In this document: in pieces, positions 46,161-56,337 of the stretch | Numbering within the stretch: position 1 is the first letter of the stretch | Layout: each line of letters begins with the position of its first letter | Origin: Rothia similimucilaginosa | GTDB lineage: Bacteria; Actinomycetota; Actinomycetes; Actinomycetales; Micrococcaceae | Length of the DNA: 64,000 nt | Assembly: GCF_029850875.1 (NCBI RefSeq) | Contig: NZ_JAOVAM010000006.1 | Location: 1 to 64,000 of the forward strand | Direction of reading: 5' to 3' | Program-made: the position numbers and the translations under genes | Notes under the pieces: model-generated | What the model was told of the DNA's origin: nothing | Seen by the model: only the letters and a program-made list of their open reading frames with translations | The model's database searches: none

Positions 46161-46205
46161 ACAAAAGTGCGGCGAGAACGAATACTGTTCCCGCCGCACT
46201 TTTGT
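46161..46205. terminator. terminator after DoxX gene
   Basis: ACAAAAGTGCGGCGaGAAC pairs with GTTCcCGCCGCACTTTTGT. It stands between trmB and the DoxX gene, both on the minus strand. Confidence 0.92.
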
Positions 46206-46236
46206 GAGGTCGTTTGAGTGAGCTAGCGTGTGGGGC

Positions 46237-46635
46237 TTACTTCTTGGAGCCCAGCAGCGCCAGGCCTGCGCCGAGCAGCACAATGTTGTTTGCGAGCTGC
46301 TGGCCGTCCTGGGTGGGGCGGAAGAGCTCGTCGTGCATGTCCGGATTGCGGAAGTACATGGTCATCAGGCTTGCCGCGAATGCGGTCAGACCTGCGCCCG
46401 CCAAGCGTGCGGGGATGAATGGGGTCAGTAGGGTTGCGCCGAGTGCGGTTTCTGCGCCGGAGATGAGCTTACCGAAGGTTGTTGCGTCCAGCTTGGAGAC
46501 TGCGGGAACACCGGTTGCCGCCATCTGCTGCAGGAAGGCGTAGGTACCTTCGTCTGCCTTGAACTTCTTGACGCCTGCGTCGAGGATGAGTGCGCCGGCG
46601 GTGAGTCGAAGTGCTGCGTTGGAGAACTTGCCCAT
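46237..46635 (-). CDS. DoxX-family membrane protein
   Basis: 132 aa with four hydrophobic segments. The pattern ALRLTAGALILDAGVKKFKA near the start, GAETALGATLLTPFIPARLAG in the middle and the HDELFRPTQDGQQLANNIVL end fit the DoxX-like family of small quinone/redox-linked membrane proteins. Function is not settled in the family. AAGGACAC precedes the start. Palindromic half-sites overlap its -35 box, so it is probably regulated. Confidence 0.82.
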   Translation of the reverse strand: MGKFSNAALRLTAGALILDAGVKKFKADEGTYAFLQQMAATGVPAVSKLDATTFGKLISGAETALGATLLTPFIPARLAGAGLTAFAASLMTMYFRNPDMHDELFRPTQDGQQLANNIVLLGAGLALLGSKK

Positions 46636-47079
46636 TATTGTGTCCTTCTGCTTGGTAGTTGGTTGGTTAGGTTTTTGTTGAACAGTTTCTACTCTAGACC
46701 CAGTTCCGTGCTTTGTAAAGTTTTACATGTAAATCTTCTAAATATTCTTTGGCACCACAAATTCCAACCGGGTATAGCACAAAATTCGCTCATAGAAATT
46801 TTTGGGCACTTGCACCCCTATCTTCTGTTGGATTCCTTGTGCTCATGTGGGTCTTAAGAGGTAAAATTTGAAATTATTCATTCTCTGCATAATTCTTTAT
46901 CCGTGATGTAAGAAAACGGCAACCCCGTGAAATCGGAGTCCACAAGCTCAAGCGCTCTGCACAACCTGAGGAAATGCGAGGCTCCCCTCCTTCTTGCCAC
47001 CAAGAAATATGCATGAATACCAACCACCCGGAACCGCCCAAACCAAACTAAGGCGAACCGACGCAGGAAAGAGAAATAC
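46636..47079. other. divergent regulatory region between DoxX and permease genes
   Basis: Holds the DoxX promoter and operator-like palindromes near 46714-46733 and a leader of uncertain length for the permease. No RNA motif (glycine, lysine or SAM riboswitch) was recognised. No gene of its own. Confidence 0.5.
46714..46733 (-). promoter_or_regulatory. operator-like tandem palindromes at DoxX promoter
   Basis: GTAAAGTTTTAC and TTTACATGTAAA overlap, giving three alternating half-sites GTAAA-gt-TTTAC-at-GTAAA. On the minus strand the overlapping TTTACA is a -35 box, 17 bp before TAGAGT. A repressor of unknown type could bind here. Confidence 0.55.
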
Positions 47080-48561
47080 GTGACACAGCAGCCAACGCCG
47101 CATAACTCCGTCACCGGCCTAGACTCCGAAGCAGAGCACTCCAAGCTCCAACGCGGACTCAGCTTCCGGCATATCCAGCTCATTGCTATTGGTGGTGCTA
47201 TCGGCACCGGCCTCTTCCTCGGCTCGGCAAAGACTATTGCGCTAACCGGCCCCTCCATCGTCTTCGTCTACGCAATTATCGGTAGCGTCATCTACTTTGT
47301 GCTGCGCGCCATGGGCGAGATTCTACTCTCCAACCCCAACTACAAATCCTTCACCGACTTCATTACCGACATCCTTGGCCTTCGTGCCGGGTTCTTTGTC
47401 GGCTGGTCTTACTGGTTCTTCTGGGTGGTCACCGGCATTGCGGACGTCATTGCCATTACCGGCTACGTCAAATACTGGTGGCCGGACATCCCCGCCTTTG
47501 CCCCGGCGCTGACCGTGATCGTGGCTCTGCTTCTGCTGAATCTGCCCTCAGTGAAGAACTTCGGCGAAATCGAATTCTGGTTCGCCGTCATTAAAATCGT
47601 CGCCATTGTGCTGCTCATTGTTGTGGGTGCGCTCATGGTCGCCTTCAGCTTCACCAGCCCCGACGGTACCGTCGCCTCCGTAGCGAATCTCTGGGATCAC
47701 CCCGGCCCCTCCGGTAGCGGTATCTTCACCCAGGGCCTGATGGGCTTCCTGGGTGCCTTCCAGATTGCACTCTTCGCCTTTGTGGGCGCTGAGCTGGTCG
47801 GCGCCGCCGTGGCGGAAACCGAACACCCCGAACGCACCCTGCCCAAGGCAATTAACGCGGTGCCCTTCCGCATTGGTCTCTTCTACGCCCTGCCGCTGCT
47901 GACCATCCTCGCCGTAACCCCTTGGGACAAGCTGGATAAGTCCATGAGCCCCTTCGTGGGTATGTTTTCCCTGGCTGGCATTGGTGTTGCCGCCTCCCTG
48001 GTGAATTTTGTGGTGCTGACCTCCGCGGCGTCCTCGGCGAACTCTGGTATTTTCTCAACCTCCCGCATGGTCTACGGTCTGGCGCACGACGGTGCCGCAC
48101 CCTCCGCGTTGGGCAAGCTCACCAAGAATGGTGTGCCCGCCAATGCCCTGTACCTGACCACTGTGATGCTGCTGTTCAGCCTGGTTATGCTCTATGCCGG
48201 TAGTGGCATTATGGAGGCGTTCACTGTGGTGACCTCTGTGGCATCGATGATGGGTGTCTTCACCTGGAGCATGATTCTGATTGCGTATCTGGTGTACCGC
48301 AAGAAGTTCCCTGAACGCCACGAGGCGTCAGAGTATAAGATGCCCTGGGGTATCGGTATGAGTTGGTTTGGTCTGGTCTTCTTTGCCGTGATGGTATACG
48401 CCCTGAGCCTGTACCCGGATACCGCTGTCGCTTTGGCTCTGACCCCCGTCTGGTTCATTGCTCTGGCTATCGGCTACGAGATTCTGACTCGCCGCCATGC
48501 GGCGAAGCGTGCCCGCGCGTTGGCTTCTGAAAACAGCGATGACGAGGCTTCTCAGAAGTAA
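47080..48561 (+). CDS. CycA-like amino-acid permease 1 (APC/AAT family)
   Basis: 493 aa from GTG behind AGGAAAGAG; 12 membrane helices. The N-terminal RGLSFRHIQLIAIGGAIGTG-LFLGSAK block is the AAT family signature. YKSFTDFITDILGLRAGFFV and SVKNFGEIEFWFAVIKIVAI follow the pattern of CycA, the D-serine/D-alanine/glycine transporter, which is the best guess for the substrate. A second, close paralogue lies directly downstream with its own terminator and leader between, so they are a tandem duplicate rather than an operon. Confidence 0.88.
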   Translation: MTQQPTPHNSVTGLDSEAEHSKLQRGLSFRHIQLIAIGGAIGTGLFLGSAKTIALTGPSIVFVYAIIGSVIYFVLRAMGEILLSNPNYKSFTDFITDILGLRAGFFVGWSYWFFWVVTGIADVIAITGYVKYWWPDIPAFAPALTVIVALLLLNLPSVKNFGEIEFWFAVIKIVAIVLLIVVGALMVAFSFTSPDGTVASVANLWDHPGPSGSGIFTQGLMGFLGAFQIALFAFVGAELVGAAVAETEHPERTLPKAINAVPFRIGLFYALPLLTILAVTPWDKLDKSMSPFVGMFSLAGIGVAASLVNFVVLTSAASSANSGIFSTSRMVYGLAHDGAAPSALGKLTKNGVPANALYLTTVMLLFSLVMLYAGSGIMEAFTVVTSVASMMGVFTWSMILIAYLVYRKKFPERHEASEYKMPWGIGMSWFGLVFFAVMVYALSLYPDTAVALALTPVWFIALAIGYEILTRRHAAKRARALASENSDDEASQK

Positions 48562-48598
48562 TTCTGTTCTTGCGTTGGTACGTATTGGTATAGCGTTT

Positions 48599-48641
48599 AA
48601 GCCCCGTTTTCACATTCTTTTTGGATGTGGAGGCGGGGCTT
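48599..48641 (+). terminator. terminator of permease 1
   Basis: AAGCCCCG pairs with CGGGGCTT, with inner ACAT / ATGT pairing and T-rich loop. Confidence 0.8.
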
Positions 48642-48997
48642 GCGTATGTTTCTGTGTGTGATGAGGGGATAGTTCACACCGGGTAGTATGACCTAAATAA
48701 TAGACATAAGTCACAATTTTTGCTGAAAATCCACTCCTGAACCCCCAATATCCTGTAGAATAACTATTCAAATAGCTGTGAGAGCACCCAGATAAACTCC
48801 GCGTTGGTCGATAGTGTGACACTTCCGAACACAGTGCGGTAACTGGTAGAGCCCCAGCCACGCCCCGAAATCCGGGGCCGCCCCGCAAAGCAACTAGCCG
48901 CATATTCATACAGAGATCCTATCTGCTGTGATATGACAGTTGTCATCTAGCAACGGCACATGCGGTACGGGGTACCAACCGCAGAAAAGAGGATGCT
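48642..48997. other. leader of permease 2
   Basis: About 355 bp. A short CCCCG / CGGGG stem lies near 48875-48890 and a perfect 14-bp palindrome at 48933-48946. Nothing else is recognised. Confidence 0.5.
48933..48946. promoter_or_regulatory. operator-like palindrome before permease 2
   Basis: ATGACAGTTGTCAT is a perfect 14-bp palindrome 52 nt before the GTG start. The size suits a dimeric repressor site of GntR or LacI type; the protein is unknown. Confidence 0.45.
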
Positions 48998-50473
48998 GTG
49001 ACCGAGCAGAACAACGCAACCCTCAAACTAAAAGCTTCAGAACAGGGAGAACGACTGCACCGTGGCCTCAGTAACCGCCACATCCAGCTGATTGCCATCG
49101 GTGGCGCCATCGGCACAGGCCTATTCATGGGCTCTGGTCGCGCCATCTCCCTCGCAGGCCCCTCCGTGATTTTCGTTTACATGCTCATCGGCGCCTTCAT
49201 CTTCCTGGTGCTGCGAGCTATGGGTGAAATCCTGCTCTCCAACCTGAAGTACAAGTCCTTCTCCGACTTCACCACCGACCTGGTCGGCCCCATGGCCGGG
49301 TTCTTCCTCGGCTGGTCCTACTGGTTCATGTGGGTGGTCACCGCCGTCGCGGATATTATCGCAATTGTTGGCTACCTGCGTATGTGGTGGCCCGACCTAC
49401 AAGCCTGGATCCCGGCGCTCGCCGTCATCGGTGTTCTGCTGACCTTGAATCTGGTATCCGTGAAGAACTTTGGCGAAATCGAATTCTGGTTCTCCATGAT
49501 CAAGATTGTCGCTATCGTTGCCCTGATTATCGTTGGCGGCGGCATGGTCGCTGTCGGCTTCACCTCACCCAGTGGTGCTCAGGCCTCTTTTGCAAACCTC
49601 TGGAATGACGGCGGCATGTTCCCGAACCACTTCATCGGCTTCCTTGGCGCATTCCAGATTGCCGTCTTTGCGTTCATGGGCTCCGAGCTGGTTGGTACCA
49701 CTGCCGCAGAAACCCAGGACCCCGAAAAGACCCTGCCCAAGGCAATCAACGCCGTACCGGTACGTATTATGGTCTTCTACGTGGGTGCACTCGTCACTAT
49801 CCTGATGGTTACCCCCTGGCGCCTCATCAGCCCCGATAAGAGCCCCTTCGTGGCCATGTTCACTCTGGCGGGCTTGGGTATCGCCGCACACATTATTAAC
49901 TTTGTGGTGATTACCAGCGCAACCTCCTCAGCGAACTCCGGTATCTTCTCGACCTCGCGTATGGCATTCGGTCTGGCACGCGAGCGCAGCGCCCCCAAGT
50001 TTCTGGGCAAGATCTCTAAGAACGGTGTGCCGCGTAACGCGCTGTTCCTCTCCGCCGTGATGCTGCTGTCCTCCATCGTGCTGCTCTACGCGGGTGACTC
50101 GATTTCTCGTGCGTTTAACCTGGTTACTACCGTGGCTGCGGTGCTGGTGATTTTTGCCTGGACCATGATTATGGTCAGCTACCTGATGTACCGCAAGAAG
50201 TTCCCCTCGCGCCACGAGAAGTCGCACTTCCGCCTGCCCGGTGGCCGTTTCTCCGCGTGGCTGGCGCTGGCGTTCTTTGCCTTCACTATCGGTGTTCTCA
50301 CCATGGATGAGGAAACCCTCATGGGTCTGCTTGCGATGCCCGTCTGGTTCGCGATTCTGGGCATCGGCTGGTTCTTCAAGCGCCGCGCTGATGCACGCCG
50401 CGAAGAGGCAATCTCAACCCGCACCGCACAGATTGCGATTGTGGAGGCGTCCGAAATTTTCTCGGCACGCTAA
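48998..50473 (+). CDS. CycA-like amino-acid permease 2 (APC/AAT family)
   Basis: 491 aa, GTG start after AAAGAGGA. Twelve membrane helices. It is closer to CycA than permease 1: YKSFSDFTTDLVGPMAGFFL, EFWFSMIKIVAIVALIIVGG, SFANLWNDGGMFP, ELVGTTAAETQDPEKTLPKA and TSATSSANSGIFSTSRM. Uptake of D-alanine, D-serine and glycine is therefore likely. Compared with permease 1 the central region is much alike, with divergence at the termini. It ends before a good terminator. Confidence 0.9.
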   Translation: MTEQNNATLKLKASEQGERLHRGLSNRHIQLIAIGGAIGTGLFMGSGRAISLAGPSVIFVYMLIGAFIFLVLRAMGEILLSNLKYKSFSDFTTDLVGPMAGFFLGWSYWFMWVVTAVADIIAIVGYLRMWWPDLQAWIPALAVIGVLLTLNLVSVKNFGEIEFWFSMIKIVAIVALIIVGGGMVAVGFTSPSGAQASFANLWNDGGMFPNHFIGFLGAFQIAVFAFMGSELVGTTAAETQDPEKTLPKAINAVPVRIMVFYVGALVTILMVTPWRLISPDKSPFVAMFTLAGLGIAAHIINFVVITSATSSANSGIFSTSRMAFGLARERSAPKFLGKISKNGVPRNALFLSAVMLLSSIVLLYAGDSISRAFNLVTTVAAVLVIFAWTMIMVSYLMYRKKFPSRHEKSHFRLPGGRFSAWLALAFFAFTIGVLTMDEETLMGLLAMPVWFAILGIGWFFKRRADARREEAISTRTAQIAIVEASEIFSAR

Positions 50474-50524
50474 GCAACCATGCTAAGCCGCGCCGACTAT
50501 CGGCCCGGCTACCAGCGCATGCGT

Positions 50525-50568
50525 AAAGCCCGCGCCGCTACTCTTTCAGGGTAGGTGTGCGGGCTTTT
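50525..50568. terminator. bidirectional terminator
   Basis: AAAGCCCGC-g-CCGCTAC pairs with GTAGG-t-GtGCGGGCTTTT, with small mismatches. It separates permease 2 from the minus-strand gene. Confidence 0.85.
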
Positions 50569-50612
50569 GCTATCTCTATCGATGAACCTGAGAGGCGCAC
50601 GGGAGTGTGTGC

Positions 50613-52175
50613 TTAGACGGAATCCGTCTCCACCTCTTCAGCCAGCGGGTCCTCATCATCGGTGCGGTAGAAATCCCAGCGTTCACAACCGCAACCGGAA
50701 CGCATCGCCTCGATGACGGCGGCAGCAGCCTCCAGTGGGTCGAGCGCGTGCAGGTTCCACAGCGCATGCACCGGCACCGGGTGCCTCCAGCCGTGCTCCT
50801 GCAGGAACTCGGGGTCAAAGGCGGGTAGCGCCTCGGCGGTAGGTTCGAGCTCGCAGAGGAAGCCGGTGGGGGAGCGGAAAACCGTCACCACGGGGGTTGG
50901 GTCGGCGTCTTCCAGGCAGGCGCCGTCAAAGAAGTAGTAGGTGCTCAGGCGGCGGTTCCAGGCAAGCTGAGCGAGGCGTTCGCCGAAGACTTTCACCGTC
51001 TGCTCCCACTGGGTGCGGTGGTACGCCGCCAGGTCGGTGTGGGCGGTTTGCACCACGCCGATGCCCTGCTCGGTGAGTTCGCGGGCGCTCAGACGCGCGG
51101 GCTCTGCGGGAGCGTCCGCGGGGGACTTCTCCGGGATATCCAGCTCTGCTAGTTCTGCTTCGGTCAGCTCAGCGTTACCCAGCTCAGCATTGAGGAGCTC
51201 ACGCTCCTCCGGGGCACTTGACTCAGCGGCGCTCGCCTCAGCGGCAGCTTCGTTTGCTTCGTTCCTCCTCCACAGGCGCAGCTCGCGGGCAATCTGTACG
51301 CGTCCGCGATGCAGGGTCGCCTGCCAGGAGCCGAACTTGGCGCGTACCGCTCCCAGGGGCGGCACCTGCTCAATGAGTGTGGGAATGGTAGACCAGTAGC
51401 CGTAGTTTAGTGCCGTCGGTTCGCGGTCGTAGCGGGCACAATAGCTCAAAAAGAGGCTCAGGGTCTTCGGCGCAAAATCCTCGGGTACCGAGGTGGCGTC
51501 AATGTACCACTCGTTTTCGAGCGCCTCCGCCGGATAGATGCCGGTACGGAGCATACCCAGGGACCAGTCGCCGTCGCCGAGGTAGTCGTTTACCGTCTGC
51601 GCGGGGGCAGGCCACGCCGATTCGCCCTCCATGCTGGAGGCAAGCAGGGTGTATAGGCTACCGCCCTCGGTGCCGATTTCTTTCACGCCGCGCTGCCGGA
51701 TGTCCTCGAGGGTCTGCGCGTACGCCTCTTCCTCCAGCTGGGAGTAGGGGTGCGCGGCAAGGTACTTGAGCGTTGCGCCAATCTTCGCCAGGATGGTGGC
51801 GATGTCTTCGCTATTGAAGTGGCGCGCCTCCAGCGCGGGTGGCAGGTCATGGATAATATCGCAATCAAGAATTAACGCCGCGTACTCGGGCTCCGGGGGC
51901 AGATCGTAGGCTTCCGCGAAAACATACCAGAGGCCGCAGGCGAGCACCGTGTAGCTTGGGGCCTCTGCCGTGACCGGGCCAAACTGCCAGATGCCGGAGT
52001 TCAGCGCATAATTCAGGTGCTTCTTGTTGATGCGCGGGTACAGAAAATTGAGGCGGCGGAGAACCTGGGTAGGGGTTAACCCCAGTGCGGCGAGTTCAGC
52101 GATGAGTTCCGCGTACTCGTCGTGAAAATCTAAGTAGCCCTCCGGAGCGTTTGATAGCGCGGCTCGTTCGCGCAT
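50613..52175 (-). CDS. unrecognised soluble protein
   Basis: 520 aa from the ATG at 52175, which has AGAGGG about 5 nt upstream; an ATG 15 nt earlier lacks one. No membrane segment. Three regions: an N-terminal helical part (YAELIAELAALGLTPTQVLR-RLNFLYP, perhaps a helix-turn-helix-like start), a middle part with TALNYGYWSTIPTLIEQVPP then FGSWQATLHRG, and a Glu/Ala-rich linker (about 320-380) before a C-terminal domain with CGCERWDFY. The FGSW segment recalls the short repeats of homing-endonuclease-associated DNA-binding units, weakly. No function is assigned. Confidence 0.7.
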   Translation of the reverse strand: MRERAALSNAPEGYLDFHDEYAELIAELAALGLTPTQVLRRLNFLYPRINKKHLNYALNSGIWQFGPVTAEAPSYTVLACGLWYVFAEAYDLPPEPEYAALILDCDIIHDLPPALEARHFNSEDIATILAKIGATLKYLAAHPYSQLEEEAYAQTLEDIRQRGVKEIGTEGGSLYTLLASSMEGESAWPAPAQTVNDYLGDGDWSLGMLRTGIYPAEALENEWYIDATSVPEDFAPKTLSLFLSYCARYDREPTALNYGYWSTIPTLIEQVPPLGAVRAKFGSWQATLHRGRVQIARELRLWRRNEANEAAAEASAAESSAPEERELLNAELGNAELTEAELAELDIPEKSPADAPAEPARLSARELTEQGIGVVQTAHTDLAAYHRTQWEQTVKVFGERLAQLAWNRRLSTYYFFDGACLEDADPTPVVTVFRSPTGFLCELEPTAEALPAFDPEFLQEHGWRHPVPVHALWNLHALDPLEAAAAVIEAMRSGCGCERWDFYRTDDEDPLAEEVETDSV

Positions 52176-52586
52176 GGGTCCCTCTTTCATCTGCAGGATG
52201 TGGCAGCACCTTGTCGTACCGTGCCGCCGAACCCCTGAACGTATGCACGCAGATAAGGGTGTTTGCGTGATGTGAGGCCGCCACTTATCTGCACGAATGC
52301 GAGATATTTTTTTAAAAAATATGCTCTTTTATCTAAATTTATCGCTGAAACTTAGCACTATTCAAATATATGCACCCTTAAAACGGTTTCTTGCGGAAAG
52401 ATGACAAAGTTGAGCGCACCCACAGGGCAAAATGTGGTAAAGACTCGTAATCTGCACTAGAAGATGCGGTGGAAAAATACGTTTACCCGCACCCGCAAAG
52501 ACATGCAAAATACGCCCCGCGCTGACTCTACCCTCAGCATCACCGGTCAACCCATGACCCGCGGCGAAATATGCGAAACTGGAGGG
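52176..52586. other. divergent spacer before tex
   Basis: AT-rich stretch at 52300-52400. It must hold promoters for both flanking genes; none stands out. The frame of tex is open from 52464, so part of this may be coding. Confidence 0.45.
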
Positions 52587-55112
<2,526 letters not shown>

Positions 55113-55227
55113 CGGCGAAAGATAAGCTGCCGGGCGCTCGCTAAGGATAGCTGTAGAAAAGCTATCCAAGCCGAGAACTCCAATCCGAGAACGAGCGTTC
55201 GCTAAAACTTAATCCTGAGAACGCAAT

Positions 55228-55266
55228 AAAGCCCCGACAAGCACTATCTGTGCCTGTCGGGGCTTT
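55228..55266. terminator. bidirectional terminator
   Basis: AAAGCCCCGACAaGCAC pairs with GTGCcTGTCGGGGCTTT around a 5-nt loop, between tex and the convergent reductase gene. Confidence 0.93.
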
Positions 55267-55304
55267 AATGACGTGAATTTTAAACTCTAGGCCGGGGCTA
55301 TATC

Positions 55305-56141
55305 TTAGAAATCAATGTTCGCCGGGTCAGCGCCAATACGACCCTCGGGGCTGGAAAGCGCATCCACAGCCGCGATGTCCTCGGCAGTCAGCTTCACGTT
55401 CACCGACGCCAGGTTCTCCTCAATACGGGAGGGGGTCACGGACTTCGGGATAGCCACGGTGCCCTTAGCCAGGTGCCACGCCAGCACGACCTGCGCGGGG
55501 GTTGCGCCGTGACGCTCCGCAATCTCAGCCAGCACGGGGTTCTGCAGCAGGTCGCTACCATTGCCCAGCGGGCTCCACGCCTGAGTTGCGATGCCGTATT
55601 CAGCGTGAACGGCGCGCAGCGCCTCCTGCGAGAAGTAGGGGTGCAGCTCAACCTGGTGGATGACCGGAACCACGCCGGTCTCCTCGATAATCTCGCGCAG
55701 CTGCTCCTCGGGGAAGTTCGAAACACCAATGGAACGGACCTTACCCTGCTTCTGTAGCTCAATCAGCGCACGCCAGGAATCCAGGTACAGGCCCTGCTGC
55801 GGCTTAGCCCAGTGAATCAGGTATAGGTCAACGTAGTCGGTGCCCAGCTTCTCCAAGGAAGCCTCGAAGGCCTCGAAAGCGCTCTCGTAACCCTGGTCAG
55901 AGTTCCACAGCTTGGTGGTGAGGAAGATATCTTCGCGAGCCACGTCGGAGTTAGCGATAGCGCGGCCCACCCCCGCCTCGTTGCCGTAGATAGCGGCGGT
56001 GTCGATATGGCGGTAGCCGGTTTCCAGGGCGGTGCCTACAACCTTCTCGGCGACCTCGTCCTCAACCTGCCACACGCCGTAGCCCAGCTGCGGAATGGTT
56101 CGGCCGTCGTTGAACTTTACGTTGGGTACGTTGTAGCTCAT
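55305..56141 (-). CDS. aldo/keto reductase
   Basis: 278 aa. The full catalytic tetrad is visible: Asp47 (HIDTAAIYGNE), Tyr52, Lys77 (LTTKLWN) and His110 (LYLIHWA). VRSIGVSNFPEEQL and AIPKSVTPSRIEENL are the family NADPH-site blocks. The size and motifs match the 2,5-diketo-D-gluconate/methylglyoxal reductase subgroup; the physiological substrate is unknown. Single gene, convergent with tex. Confidence 0.93.
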   Translation of the reverse strand: MSYNVPNVKFNDGRTIPQLGYGVWQVEDEVAEKVVGTALETGYRHIDTAAIYGNEAGVGRAIANSDVAREDIFLTTKLWNSDQGYESAFEAFEASLEKLGTDYVDLYLIHWAKPQQGLYLDSWRALIELQKQGKVRSIGVSNFPEEQLREIIEETGVVPVIHQVELHPYFSQEALRAVHAEYGIATQAWSPLGNGSDLLQNPVLAEIAERHGATPAQVVLAWHLAKGTVAIPKSVTPSRIEENLASVNVKLTAEDIAAVDALSSPEGRIGADPANIDF

Positions 56142-56337
56142 GGTGCTCCTTTGGAATCTATGGGGGAGGCGGTGCCTCCGTAAGTAGTCCTACAAGGCTA
56201 CGCTTCAGAGCCTCCGGTTGAGAAGGGCCGCAGCAGAATCGGGTGTGAATCTAGCCCGAGGCGTAACCAAGTGACGAAAAATGACGGGTGCCAGAGATAT
56301 CAGCAGGATCGAGGGCTACCGCTCAGGCTGGGGGCGG

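Noticed and set aside
46860-47079. Glycine riboswitch before permease 1
   Set aside because: The conserved aptamer blocks are not present on either strand.
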